From Bowmanella pacifica (GTDB taxonomy: Bacteria; Pseudomonadota; Gammaproteobacteria; Enterobacterales; Alteromonadaceae), in the NCBI RefSeq assembly GCF_014645355.1, contig NZ_BMLS01000008.1, positions 124,001 to 188,000 of the forward strand: a DNA stretch of 64,000 bases, written 5' to 3'. Both the position numbers and the translations under genes were made by a program. Position 1 is the stretch's first letter, and each line of letters begins with the position of its first letter. Positions 17,918-26,498 of the stretch are shown here, one piece after another. The notes beneath the pieces were generated by a model. The model did not search any database. It was not told the DNA's origin and saw only the letters and a program-made list of their open reading frames with translations.

Positions 17918-18052
17918 TGTGGTGCCTCTAAGTTAAAAAAGAGTTAACGGTCTTGACGAGAGGCAGTGTATGAAAATTGATCTGGAGCAAAAAGACCGTG
18001 AAATCGTACCTAGGTATGAGAGCTTATACCTATTTGCGCCAGACTGATAACA

Positions 18053-19117
18053 TTAGGGATAAGGCTCTTTTACCCCTGATACTATGCTGCTTGTTGAGGT
18101 TGATGAAGGGGAAGAGGTTTGCTCGCCTACCAGTTCGCCCCCCCAGTGGCGAAGCTTTTCAAATCCAGCCAAACAGGCAGCTACAGCAACCAGGGCTATC
18201 AGCATGCCGCTGAGGCCTAACACATTGCGTTCGGCGTACAAGGTCCAGATGAATTGACCAACACAAAGGGCGGCGACGACCAGCAAGGTCGGTTTGCGGC
18301 CGATTCTGGCAACGATAAAGACCCCAAGCGGAGCACCTAAAGCCACAACGGGGGCCGCTGCCAACCAATTTTCAAACACGCCTGCTTGCATTCCATGGCC
18401 AAACAGAAACTTGGTTGCTACGCCCAAAACCGAGGTGTACGCCATGATCAATACCGAAGTGGGAATGGCGATTTTCAGATCTGCGCGGCAGAGCAAAACC
18501 AGTGCCGAATAGACCACCATATCTATGCCTACTCCGGTAACGGCGGCTACGGTGGCGCCAGATAACAAACCCAGCCAGAGACCGAGACGGAAATCCCAAT
18601 TTTCATCAAATTCAGTCATACCGCTGTGACCCGCTATTTCGTCCAGACGATATAGATGCAACAAACCAAAACTGGCCCAGACCACGGCAAATACCAGCTT
18701 GATCCAAAGCTCGGGAATATGGGGGGCAATAAAGAAGATGCCCAGCGGCGTGCCCACCAGTGCACCTAGCATGGCCCCATGCAGGAGCGCCCAGGCCACA
18801 GGTTGGCGCCTTGCCAGAATAAATATGCTGGCGCTGGTCATGCCGATACTTTGAATGGCGAAGCTAAAATCTCTGCCTAAACTGGCGGGTAGTTCAAACA
18901 GTAGTACCAACACCGGGAAACCCACAGTACCGCCCCCCATGGGGGTGGAGCCAGCGGCATAACTGCCAATTGCCATGGCCAATGCCATTGGCCAATGCGC
19001 AGCAGCGTCAGACCAATAGCCTTTACCGACCACCAACCACAACCAGACAGCATAAAAGCCAGCCAGCCAGAGAAACCAAACCCAAATCCGTTGTTTGGGG
19101 GCAGGATGTAACGACAT
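18053..19117 (-). CDS. TSUP (TauE/SafE) family membrane transporter
   Basis: This 354-residue protein has about nine to ten hydrophobic helices. The TSUP signatures are Gly-Ser-x-x-Pro-Met-Gly-Gly-Gly-Thr-Val-Gly-Phe-Pro near residue 57 and a second Gly-Ala-Thr-Val-Ala-Ala-Val-Thr-Gly-Val-Gly-Ile-Asp near 183, reflecting the internal repeat. Members export sulfite, sulfoacetate or other organosulfur anions; the substrate here is unknown. The Ser/Thr-rich cytoplasmic tail is short. No neighbouring sulfur genes help. Confidence 0.85.
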   Translation of the reverse strand: MSLHPAPKQRIWVWFLWLAGFYAVWLWLVVGKGYWSDAAAHWPMALAMAIGSYAAGSTPMGGGTVGFPVLVLLFELPASLGRDFSFAIQSIGMTSASIFILARRQPVAWALLHGAMLGALVGTPLGIFFIAPHIPELWIKLVFAVVWASFGLLHLYRLDEIAGHSGMTEFDENWDFRLGLWLGLLSGATVAAVTGVGIDMVVYSALVLLCRADLKIAIPTSVLIMAYTSVLGVATKFLFGHGMQAGVFENWLAAAPVVALGAPLGVFIVARIGRKPTLLVVAALCVGQFIWTLYAERNVLGLSGMLIALVAVAACLAGFEKLRHWGGELVGEQTSSPSSTSTSSIVSGVKEPYP

Positions 19118-19281
19118 GACACCATTTTAGTTAAAAATTTTCAGCATTCTATCAGCTATATTGCCTGACCGGACAAGATTTAACCCGCAGGATACTTTCT
19201 ATTGGGCTGGCAAATATTCAAGTTTTTGCTGTACTTACGAAAGCTAATAACTATTCAATTAACACCCTTCAGACGGAACTT

Positions 19282-21714
19282 ATGGATAAGGCAATATTGA
19301 CAGGTCGTTCATCCGAGCCGGGCAGCCGTAGTCAACTTACCGAATCGGGCTTGGATTTGTTGGAATTGATCAGACCCTTAGTCGATAAGGGCCTGATTGG
19401 AACTGCGGTGTCGCAGAACACTCGGGCATTGTTGCAACTTTTCAGTTTCCCACTGGTATGGGTGACAGGCTGCGGCAAGGTAAAGCAGGTTAATAGCGCT
19501 GCTTCAAGATTATTTGGCTGGGAAAACAGTGAGATAGATAATGAACTGAGTATTCTGGATTGGCAGGAAGGGAACGAAATTAGTCATTTTTTGCACCAGT
19601 TACGCGACAGTCAAGAAGGGTATCACCAGCAAATTAATTTGCATCTGGATGCGACGACGACAGTGACATGCAAATTATCCGGTATCGCCTGTGCGCATGG
19701 TTTTCAAGCTTATGACGCCTTGCTTTTGCTGGAGCCTTACGAATTGCCTACCATCAATAGCCTGGTATTGGATCTGTTTGAGGACAATCCCGTTTCCATT
19801 TGGATTGTTGAGCGTTTTCATTACCACTTTCTTGCTGCTAATCAAGCCAGTCGCGTTTTGCTGGGAATGGATATTGAGCAAATTCGCAAAACCAGTCTTA
19901 TTGAGTTACTCCAAAAGCAAGATCGCGAGTCATTTCAAACCCGTTTGGCCTGTGTTGCTGATGATAAAAGTCAGCAAGGAACGTTGGGGGTATGGCGAAT
20001 TAATTGTCAGCAGGCTGGTGAGATGGTGCCTAAATGGCTTGAATTGTTGGTCAACCCACTTCACTACGGCGGCCGTCAAGCCTTGGCCATGATTGTACTG
20101 GATGTCACATCAAGAGTGCAGGCCGAGCAGGAAACCCTGACCTGGTTTCGAGATATCAGTTACCAGCGTACGGAGCTTGAGCAAATCCTCGATAGCATGG
20201 TTGATGCGGTTATCACTATTAATGAGCAGGGCATTGTTGAGCATTGCAACCCCAGCACGCAAAGCCTGTTTGGGTTTAGCCGGGCTGAATTGGTCGGGCA
20301 GAACATTCGTATGCTGATGCCTCAGAAAACCGCATCTGAACATGATGGGTATGTCAGCAATTATCTTCGCACAGGTATTGCAAAGATCATCGGCATTGGC
20401 CGAGAAGTTGTCGCACAACATAAAGACGGCAGTGCCATCTCCGTTCGCTTGACAGTATCTGAATTGCCTCCCGGACAAGATGGTAAACGACGTTTTCTTG
20501 GTTGCTGCCATGATTTGACCATGCTTAAGGAGCAAGAGCGGCAGTTGTTACTAAGTCAAAAACTCGGTGCGGTAGGTAGTCTGGCCAACGGCGTGGCTCA
20601 CGACTTTAACAATATTCTGGGCATCATTTCTGGTTACGCTGAGCTGACGCAAATGGAGCTTGGGGAGCTGCCCGGCGGGCAGTATCAAGCCAAGATATTG
20701 TCGGCTTGTGGACGGGCTGCGGTGCTGACCCGCAAGTTATTAGACTTCTCATCCAGCAAGCCCGGTCAGGAGCAAGTGCTGAGTATGGCGAATGTGTTGG
20801 CAAACATGGAGGAGATGCTCACCGAAGCGGTAACCCGTTCAGTCAATCTCCACTATCAGATTCAGGACAATCTGTGGTCGGTGAAAGTGGATAAAGGCGG
20901 GCTGGAAAATGTCTTGCTCAATCTGGCTATCAACGCGCGTCAGGCCATGCACGAGGGCGGTAATATTGTGCTGGCGGTGCGCAATCAAATGATAGGCAGC
21001 CTGGAGGCCCAGAGTCTGGATCTGAGAGCCGGGGAGTACATTCAGGTGAGCGTTATCGACAACGGCTGCGGTATGAGTGAAGAAACCAAGCTGCATGTCT
21101 TTGAGCCGTTTTTTACCACTAAAGGTAAAGACGGAACTGGCCTGGGGCTGGCACAGGTGTATTCCTTTGTGCGTCGAAGTGGCGGTGGGGTTGCTCTGGA
21201 GTCCAGCGTTGGGCAGGGGACGCGCTTCGACTTATATTTTCCTCGTTACTATGACGAGCATGAGGTAGACGTTCCGCTGGTTGAGCCAAAAACCGATCCC
21301 CTCATACCTGTTTTTCGTCGCAGTGCCAGCATTCTGCTGGTCGATGATGAAAAGGAATTGCTCAGTATCACCCGGGCCGTACTGGAATCCGCGGGTTATC
21401 GCGTTTTACAAGCTAATACGGTTGAGGCCGCGCTTGGGCTTCTCAAAGATCAGGATGTTGACTTGGTGTTGACCGATGTTGTGATGCCGGGTCGTGGCGG
21501 TTTGTATTTAGCTGAGCAGTTGGAAAGTCATTATCCGGCAATCAAAGTGCAGCTTATTACCGGTTTTGCCAGTGAGAAGTCTAATCCCCGATTGCATGAC
21601 AATCATCACTATCAAAAGCGTCTGATTAAGCCAGTTTCAGCAGCCACGTTGCTAAAGCGTATTGGCGAGTTACTGAGCGAAAACATCGGTCTATCTTCGA
21701 CAACCAGTGGATAA
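19282..21714 (+). CDS. PAS-domain hybrid sensor histidine kinase with C-terminal receiver
   Basis: This 810-residue soluble kinase has an N-terminal region with one or two PAS-like segments (about residues 45-150 and 155-280), a clear third PAS (about 300-415), a HisKA helix with His440 in Val-Ala-His-Asp-Phe-Asn-Asn, a HATPase_c domain (Asn box near 552, Gly-Thr-Gly-Leu-Gly-Leu near 620) and a receiver with Asp732 in Leu-Thr-Asp-Val-Val-Met-Pro. No membrane segment is visible. The third PAS resembles that of FixL but has Lys where FixL has its heme-ligating His, so heme sensing is unlikely. It opens the chemosensory cluster; the receiver gene follows 11 bp later. Confidence 0.9.
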   Translation: MDKAILTGRSSEPGSRSQLTESGLDLLELIRPLVDKGLIGTAVSQNTRALLQLFSFPLVWVTGCGKVKQVNSAASRLFGWENSEIDNELSILDWQEGNEISHFLHQLRDSQEGYHQQINLHLDATTTVTCKLSGIACAHGFQAYDALLLLEPYELPTINSLVLDLFEDNPVSIWIVERFHYHFLAANQASRVLLGMDIEQIRKTSLIELLQKQDRESFQTRLACVADDKSQQGTLGVWRINCQQAGEMVPKWLELLVNPLHYGGRQALAMIVLDVTSRVQAEQETLTWFRDISYQRTELEQILDSMVDAVITINEQGIVEHCNPSTQSLFGFSRAELVGQNIRMLMPQKTASEHDGYVSNYLRTGIAKIIGIGREVVAQHKDGSAISVRLTVSELPPGQDGKRRFLGCCHDLTMLKEQERQLLLSQKLGAVGSLANGVAHDFNNILGIISGYAELTQMELGELPGGQYQAKILSACGRAAVLTRKLLDFSSSKPGQEQVLSMANVLANMEEMLTEAVTRSVNLHYQIQDNLWSVKVDKGGLENVLLNLAINARQAMHEGGNIVLAVRNQMIGSLEAQSLDLRAGEYIQVSVIDNGCGMSEETKLHVFEPFFTTKGKDGTGLGLAQVYSFVRRSGGGVALESSVGQGTRFDLYFPRYYDEHEVDVPLVEPKTDPLIPVFRRSASILLVDDEKELLSITRAVLESAGYRVLQANTVEAALGLLKDQDVDLVLTDVVMPGRGGLYLAEQLESHYPAIKVQLITGFASEKSNPRLHDNHHYQKRLIKPVSAATLLKRIGELLSENIGLSSTTSG

Positions 21715-21725
21715 AGGAGTCCATT

Positions 21726-22901
21726 ATGAATACAGACGAGTTGGGTAAACGGATCCTGTATTTTGAGGATGACCCGGAAATTGCTCATTTGACCACCACG
21801 ACCTTGACGGGCCATGGTTATGAGGTTTGTCACATGGAGGCATTTCCTGAGCAAGGGTTAAGTGCTCTGAGGGATAAGTTAGCCCAAAAGCCTGACTTGG
21901 TGATTTTGGACGTGCAGCTTCCCGGGATAGATGGTTATGCCATTTGCGAGCAGCTCCGACAGGACTACCTGAATACCGATGTGCCGATATTGTTTACCTC
22001 AGGCTTGATGCAGGATGACGATATCCTTCGGGCCTATGAAGTGGGGGCTGATGACTACCTCATTAAACCGCTGCGCTTAAAAGAATTGCTGCTAAAAGCA
22101 GAACATTTGCTGCGTCAGTACGAAAGTCAAAGACAGGCTTCGGATCAGTTCGACTCTGCGATGAAGATGGCGTTTGACGCCATGAAGACCAGCTCTGAAC
22201 TGGGCGATATTTTGCGTTTTGTCGAAGCAACGCACCGGGTAACGAATAATGCGGCCCTGGCTGAGCTTATTTTTTCGGCATTGGCCAGCTTTGGGGTGCA
22301 GGGCGCGGCGTATATCGAGCTTGACGAGCAGGTGTATTTTCGGGATGACGGCCGGCATGTGTCCCTGGAACTAGAATCCATGCGGGAGGCGAGGGATAAG
22401 GGACGCATATATAGCTGGAAGCAATTTACGTTTTTTAACTATCAGCATTTCAGTGTACTGATTCGTAACATGCCCATTGATGATGAGGATCGCTACGGTG
22501 TTCTCAAAGACCAACTGTGTTTGCTGTTAAACGGTGTCGATGCGCGAATTGACGCCATTTTACTGGAGCGCAACAACGAGCGTAAGCAAAAGGTCGCCAA
22601 AGAGGTCGCCCAGGCTATAGCCAATCTGGTGATGAAGATGGAGCAGGATAAGTCCGCATTGTCTGGCCGGTTTGAAAGCACCATTCTGAATCTGGAAAAC
22701 AATTTGGCTACTGAGTTGATTCAGTTCAGTCTGCTAGAGGAAGAGGAGCGCTCACTGATGACCCACGTAGGTACTGCGATCAAAGATGCTACCAGTATCT
22801 TTGAAGAAAGCTTGCGTAAGGAATCTGAGTACAAGGCCGTTATGCAGCAGCTTCTAAATAAACTTGGAAGCGAAAATGAAAATCCTTGTTTAAAAAAATA
22901 A
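21726..22901 (+). CDS. response regulator with an uncharacterised output region
   Basis: A receiver domain occupies residues 1-125, with Asp62 in Leu-Asp-Val-Gln-Leu-Pro-Gly and the conserved Lys in Tyr-Leu-Ile-Lys-Pro-Leu. About 265 residues follow with no DNA-binding or enzymatic motif that I recognise: a middle alpha/beta segment (about 140-260) and a long C-terminal coiled coil (about 280-390). It is not a transcription factor on this evidence. The middle part could be a GAF- or PAS-like fold. AAGGAG lies five bases upstream of the ATG. Position suggests the upstream hybrid kinase as its phosphodonor. Confidence 0.85.
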   Translation: MNTDELGKRILYFEDDPEIAHLTTTTLTGHGYEVCHMEAFPEQGLSALRDKLAQKPDLVILDVQLPGIDGYAICEQLRQDYLNTDVPILFTSGLMQDDDILRAYEVGADDYLIKPLRLKELLLKAEHLLRQYESQRQASDQFDSAMKMAFDAMKTSSELGDILRFVEATHRVTNNAALAELIFSALASFGVQGAAYIELDEQVYFRDDGRHVSLELESMREARDKGRIYSWKQFTFFNYQHFSVLIRNMPIDDEDRYGVLKDQLCLLLNGVDARIDAILLERNNERKQKVAKEVAQAIANLVMKMEQDKSALSGRFESTILNLENNLATELIQFSLLEEEERSLMTHVGTAIKDATSIFEESLRKESEYKAVMQQLLNKLGSENENPCLKK

Positions 22902-22966
22902 TCACTTCATTAGCGCATTCCTAATTCCTCTCCTACAGTGGAAACAGAAACAGGGACTTGGATAGC

Positions 22967-24118
22967 ATGTTGAAACGTAAACTGGTTGTTTCAGATGGGC
23001 TGATGTTGATTGGCTGTGTAGGCATCAGTCTGACCTTGGAATGGCAAGGCCTGGGCTATCTTGGGATCGCAGTACTGACTCTCGGTATGCTTAGTTGGCT
23101 GTTTTTTCGTGGCTTGCGAGCAGACGGTGAAGGTGTTGAGCCTGCGCAGTCTGTCTTGTTTGAATCGAGGAACCATCAGCTTCAGGCTTTAGCATCCGAG
23201 CTGGTGCCCGCATTGAAAAGCTGTGAGGCCAGTCTTCTCGATATCATCAGTACCCAAACCGACGCAGTGTCATTGCTTCGGCATTCTTTTGACCAACTAC
23301 AAGGGTTGATGCAACGTCAAAGTCAGTGCATACACAGCTTGTTGGTCAGTTCTGATGGTAGTGCAGAATTTAACAGTAGCCGAATGCACGATTTTGCTGT
23401 GAATACCGGCCTGATGCTGGATCGCTTTATCGCAACAACAGTGGATATGTCAGCGTCATCCATGGACCTGTTGGAAAAAGTTAACAAGATATACGACGCC
23501 ATGCCTCAGGTCATGAAAGCCCTGAAGGATATTGACGAGATAGCCTCTCAAACCAACCTGCTTGCTCTCAATGCCGCTATTGAGGCTGCCAGAGCTGGCG
23601 ATGCTGGACGTGGATTTGCGGTGGTAGCCGATGAGGTCAGGGCATTGTCTACACGCTCTGCACAATTTAGTGAAGCGATTCAAAAGCAACTGACCACGAT
23701 AAGTACACAAATTGAAGCATTGACCGAGGATGTAGGAAAAGTCGCTTCGCAGGATGTGAGCTATGTCATTGAAGCTAAAAAGGAGATCCAGACGGCCCTT
23801 GACATGATCGTCACCAAAGCTGACGAGGATAACCTGACCACTAAGTCGCTGGACGGCATCGCCCATGAATTGGAGGAGGCGTTGCACAACGCCATACGAG
23901 GTCTGCAGTTTGATGACATAAACGGGCAGAACCTGCAATTCAATGCCAGTTTGCTTAAGTTCACCCATGAACACCTGCGTGATCTGGATGAGGCTGACCT
24001 ATCGACACTGGCGAGTGAGCTGCACAGTTATCTCGACAAGACGCGGGTTAATCGGCAAACCCATAAAAACCCGGTCTCCTCAACGACTATTCAGGCCGGT
24101 GAAGTTGAGCTGTTTTAA
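22967..24118 (+). CDS. short methyl-accepting chemotaxis-like protein without a periplasmic sensor
   Basis: The 383-residue product has two hydrophobic helices close together near the N terminus (about residues 9-25 and 29-48), leaving almost no periplasmic loop. A cytoplasmic coiled coil follows. The MCP tip is [14 protein letters not shown] near residue 195, then [12 protein letters not shown]. There is no HAMP domain and no C-terminal CheR-docking pentapeptide. The ATG at 22967 is preferred; an in-frame TTG nine bases upstream is possible. It is not a typical ligand receptor and may sense the membrane or a cytoplasmic partner. Confidence 0.85.
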   Translation: MLKRKLVVSDGLMLIGCVGISLTLEWQGLGYLGIAVLTLGMLSWLFFRGLRADGEGVEPAQSVLFESRNHQLQALASELVPALKSCEASLLDIISTQTDAVSLLRHSFDQLQGLMQRQSQCIHSLLVSSDGSAEFNSSRMHDFAVNTGLMLDRFIATTVDMSASSMDLLEKVNKIYDAMPQVMKALKDIDEIASQTNLLALNAAIEAARAGDAGRGFAVVADEVRALSTRSAQFSEAIQKQLTTISTQIEALTEDVGKVASQDVSYVIEAKKEIQTALDMIVTKADEDNLTTKSLDGIAHELEEALHNAIRGLQFDDINGQNLQFNASLLKFTHEHLRDLDEADLSTLASELHSYLDKTRVNRQTHKNPVSSTTIQAGEVELF

Positions 24119-24144
24119 CCGCTAACAAGATAGGAGAAATGCGC

Positions 24145-24429
24145 ATGACCGATACCCATGTTATTTCCCTGCCGGAGAGGTTTGATTTTAGTTTTCACGG
24201 GCCTTTTACTTCGGGCTATCAGGACGTTATCGACAGTGCTCAGATCAAGCACATTATTTTGGATTTCAGCCGGGTTGCGTATTTAGACAGTTCCGCGCTG
24301 GGTATGATGGTGTTAATGCAGAAAAGGGCAACGGCGGCGGGTATCAAGGCGTCTATTCGGGGGGCTAAAGGCACTGCGCAGGATATTTTGAATATGGCCA
24401 ACATGCATAAAATTTATGGCCTTATCTGA
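24145..24429 (+). CDS. STAS-domain anti-sigma-factor antagonist-like protein
   Basis: The 94-residue single STAS domain has the phospho-acceptor segment Tyr-Leu-Asp-Ser-Ser-Ala-Leu-Gly-Met-Met near residue 51. One of the two serines should be the regulatory phosphorylation site, as in SpoIIAA and RsbV. AGGAG sits eight bases before the ATG at 24145; the ATG six bases upstream is too close. The stop codon overlaps the start of the receiver-phosphatase-kinase fusion by 14 bp, so the two are co-translated and are likely direct partners. Confidence 0.9.
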   Translation: MTDTHVISLPERFDFSFHGPFTSGYQDVIDSAQIKHIILDFSRVAYLDSSALGMMVLMQKRATAAGIKASIRGAKGTAQDILNMANMHKIYGLI

Positions 24430-26110
24430 ATTTATTCTTGATGACCCTCAAGGGCACACCAAGGTCTTGTTGATTGAAGACAGCGATGCGCATAACAAGA
24501 TGTTGTCGAGCTATTTTGCCCAAAGCGGATTTAATTGTGATTCGGTTCGAACCTTGGCGCATGGCCGGGAGCGGCTAGCGCACAACAGTTACGACATTGT
24601 GTTGGTGGATAATCATCTGCCAGATGGGTTGGGATTGGGTTTAATGGATGTTCTGGCAGAACGGGGAATCGATGTGCCGGTCATGATGATTACCAGCAAC
24701 GATGACTATGAGTTGATTCAGGAATGCTTCGAGCAGGGGATCAGTGACTTCATGCCCAAACCCCTGCATCTGCCACTGTTGGTTTTCAAGATCCAGCGTT
24801 TAATTTTTAATTATTGGTTGCGTCAAAACGTGCAGACGCAAAATGCCAAACTAGAGGATTTACTCAACGAAAAACAGCGTGAAGAGCACCTGGCCAAGCA
24901 TGTTTTTGAGCATCTCTCAACCAAAGAACATTTGTGCCATGAGCATTTGCAAGCCTTGATGCAGCCGTCCAGTGAATTCAATGGCGATCTGTTATTAAGC
25001 CGCTGCTCTCCTGGAGGCAATCTGTTTGTCATGCTGCTTGACGCCACCGGACATGGGTTGGCGGCAGCGATAAGTATTTTACCTGTGGTGTCTATTTTCA
25101 GGGCCATGGTGTCCAAGGGCCATCCACTCTCCATGCTGGCTTATGAGTTAAATCAACGATTAATTCGGGAAATGCCGGGTGATCGGTTTGTGGCGGGGAT
25201 ATTAGTCGAAGTCGATCCATATAGACGTGAACTGTCTGTGTGGAACGGCGGGATGCCGGACGCCTTACTCTGTGATCGGGCGGGACATGTTTGCCATCGC
25301 TTTGCATCTCGGCATATGCCACTGGGAGTGCTAGATACTGAGGTATTTGATACCAGTACCGACACGCTGGCGCTACAGGATAGTGCAAATCAACTGTTTA
25401 TGTTTAGCGACGGACTCGTTGAGCAAGACTCTGCGTCAGGAGAGGCGTTTGGCATGCAGCGAGTGGAAAGATTGATTGAGCTAGGGCAGGGGCAAGACAC
25501 AATATCGAAAATGGCGCAGGCGCTGCGCTTTCACCGCGGAGCGTTACCTTACAGTGATGATGTCTCGCTTTGTCGACTGGATTGCCAAGGGTTTCTTAAT
25601 AGCCACAAGGAAGCACAAGGGCATGTCGACTATCAGTTCGGTAATCAGCATTTCCACGCCAGACTTAGTGGTTATCAGTTGGCTCAAATTGATCTCGTAA
25701 ACTGGGTTAACACCTTACTACAGGCCAGCCCCATGGCGCCTCAATTGCGTCAAAAAGTTTTTACTGTGTGCGCTGAACTTATCAGTAATGCCATCGACCA
25801 TGGTGTGTTAAAGCTCGAATCAGCCCTTAAGACTGATGTGGATGGTTTTGTCGCTTACCTCGCGCAGCGGGAAGAGCGGGTAGCCGCTTTACAGCAGCAG
25901 GATTGGGTAGAGATTGAGGTGGACTGGCATACACCGGCTAACGAAGTTGAAGTGAAGGTGAAAGATTCCGGACAAGGCTATGTCCAGCAAGGCCCCCGTG
26001 CCGCAGATATAGAGAGTTTATCGGGCCGCGGCCTGCAGCTAGTGCGCCAGCTTGCCAGCGTTTTTCAATGCCAGCCTCCGGGCAACCAGACTTATGTACT
26101 AATCAGGTGA
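24416..26110 (+). CDS. response regulator fused to a PP2C (SpoIIE) phosphatase and a HATPase anti-sigma-like kinase
   Basis: This 564-residue protein has three parts. A receiver spans residues 1-140, with Asp65 in Val-Asp-Asn-His-Leu-Pro-Asp. A PP2C/SpoIIE phosphatase spans about 180-390, with metal-binding Asp-Ala-Thr-Gly-His-Gly, Phe-Ser-Asp-Gly and Ser-Asp-Asp-Val-Ser. A C-terminal HATPase_c_2 domain spans about 420-564, with Glu-Leu-Ile-Ser-Asn-Ala-Ile-Asp-His-Gly, Asp-Ser-Gly-Gln-Gly and Gly-Arg-Gly-Leu-Gln-Leu. It thus carries both the phosphatase and the kinase-like ATPase of a partner switch. The natural substrate is the STAS protein encoded immediately upstream. No sigma factor is encoded nearby, so the output is unknown. 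Confidence 0.9.
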   Translation: MALSEFILDDPQGHTKVLLIEDSDAHNKMLSSYFAQSGFNCDSVRTLAHGRERLAHNSYDIVLVDNHLPDGLGLGLMDVLAERGIDVPVMMITSNDDYELIQECFEQGISDFMPKPLHLPLLVFKIQRLIFNYWLRQNVQTQNAKLEDLLNEKQREEHLAKHVFEHLSTKEHLCHEHLQALMQPSSEFNGDLLLSRCSPGGNLFVMLLDATGHGLAAAISILPVVSIFRAMVSKGHPLSMLAYELNQRLIREMPGDRFVAGILVEVDPYRRELSVWNGGMPDALLCDRAGHVCHRFASRHMPLGVLDTEVFDTSTDTLALQDSANQLFMFSDGLVEQDSASGEAFGMQRVERLIELGQGQDTISKMAQALRFHRGALPYSDDVSLCRLDCQGFLNSHKEAQGHVDYQFGNQHFHARLSGYQLAQIDLVNWVNTLLQASPMAPQLRQKVFTVCAELISNAIDHGVLKLESALKTDVDGFVAYLAQREERVAALQQQDWVEIEVDWHTPANEVEVKVKDSGQGYVQQGPRAADIESLSGRGLQLVRQLASVFQCQPPGNQTYVLIR

Positions 26111-26117
26111 TAAGACT

Positions 26118-26486
26118 ATGAGTAAACAGGTATTAATTGTTGATGACTCACCTTCAATTCGACAAATGGTGGAAGCGACGCTGAAGTCAGCCAGTTATGG
26201 GGTTACAGCGGCTAAAGATGGGCAGGAAGCCTTCGACATTTGCAATGGGGGAAAGCGTTTCGACTTTGTTTTGACGGATCAAAACATGCCAAGGATGGAT
26301 GGACTGACCTTGGTTAAATCATTGCGTACCTTGCCGGCATTTGCCCGAACACCCATTGTCATGTTGACGACAGAAGCCAGTGATGAAATGAAGGCGCAGG
26401 GACGTGCAGCAGGGGCTTCAGGTTGGATGGTTAAACCTTTTGATCCGCGTAAGTTGTTGGAAGTTGCGGCTAAAGTCATGGGGTGA
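26118..26486 (+). CDS. cheY: CheY-like single-domain response regulator
   Basis: This 122-residue lone receiver has Asp9/Asp10, phospho-acceptor Asp54 in Leu-Thr-Asp-Gln-Asn-Met-Pro, Thr in Met-Leu-Thr-Thr-Glu and Lys in Met-Val-Lys-Pro-Phe. It is the presumed phosphotransfer target of CheA encoded 12 bp downstream. The output partner could be the flagellar switch or another target; no CheZ, CheX or CheC phosphatase gene is nearby. Confidence 0.93.
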   Translation: MSKQVLIVDDSPSIRQMVEATLKSASYGVTAAKDGQEAFDICNGGKRFDFVLTDQNMPRMDGLTLVKSLRTLPAFARTPIVMLTTEASDEMKAQGRAAGASGWMVKPFDPRKLLEVAAKVMG

Positions 26487-26498
26487 CGGGAGACCGCT

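Noticed and set aside
19218-19250. A sigma-28-like TCAAGTTT upstream of the hybrid kinase gene
   Set aside because: The -10 half matches poorly and the spacer is one base short of the usual 11, so a flagellar promoter is not supported.
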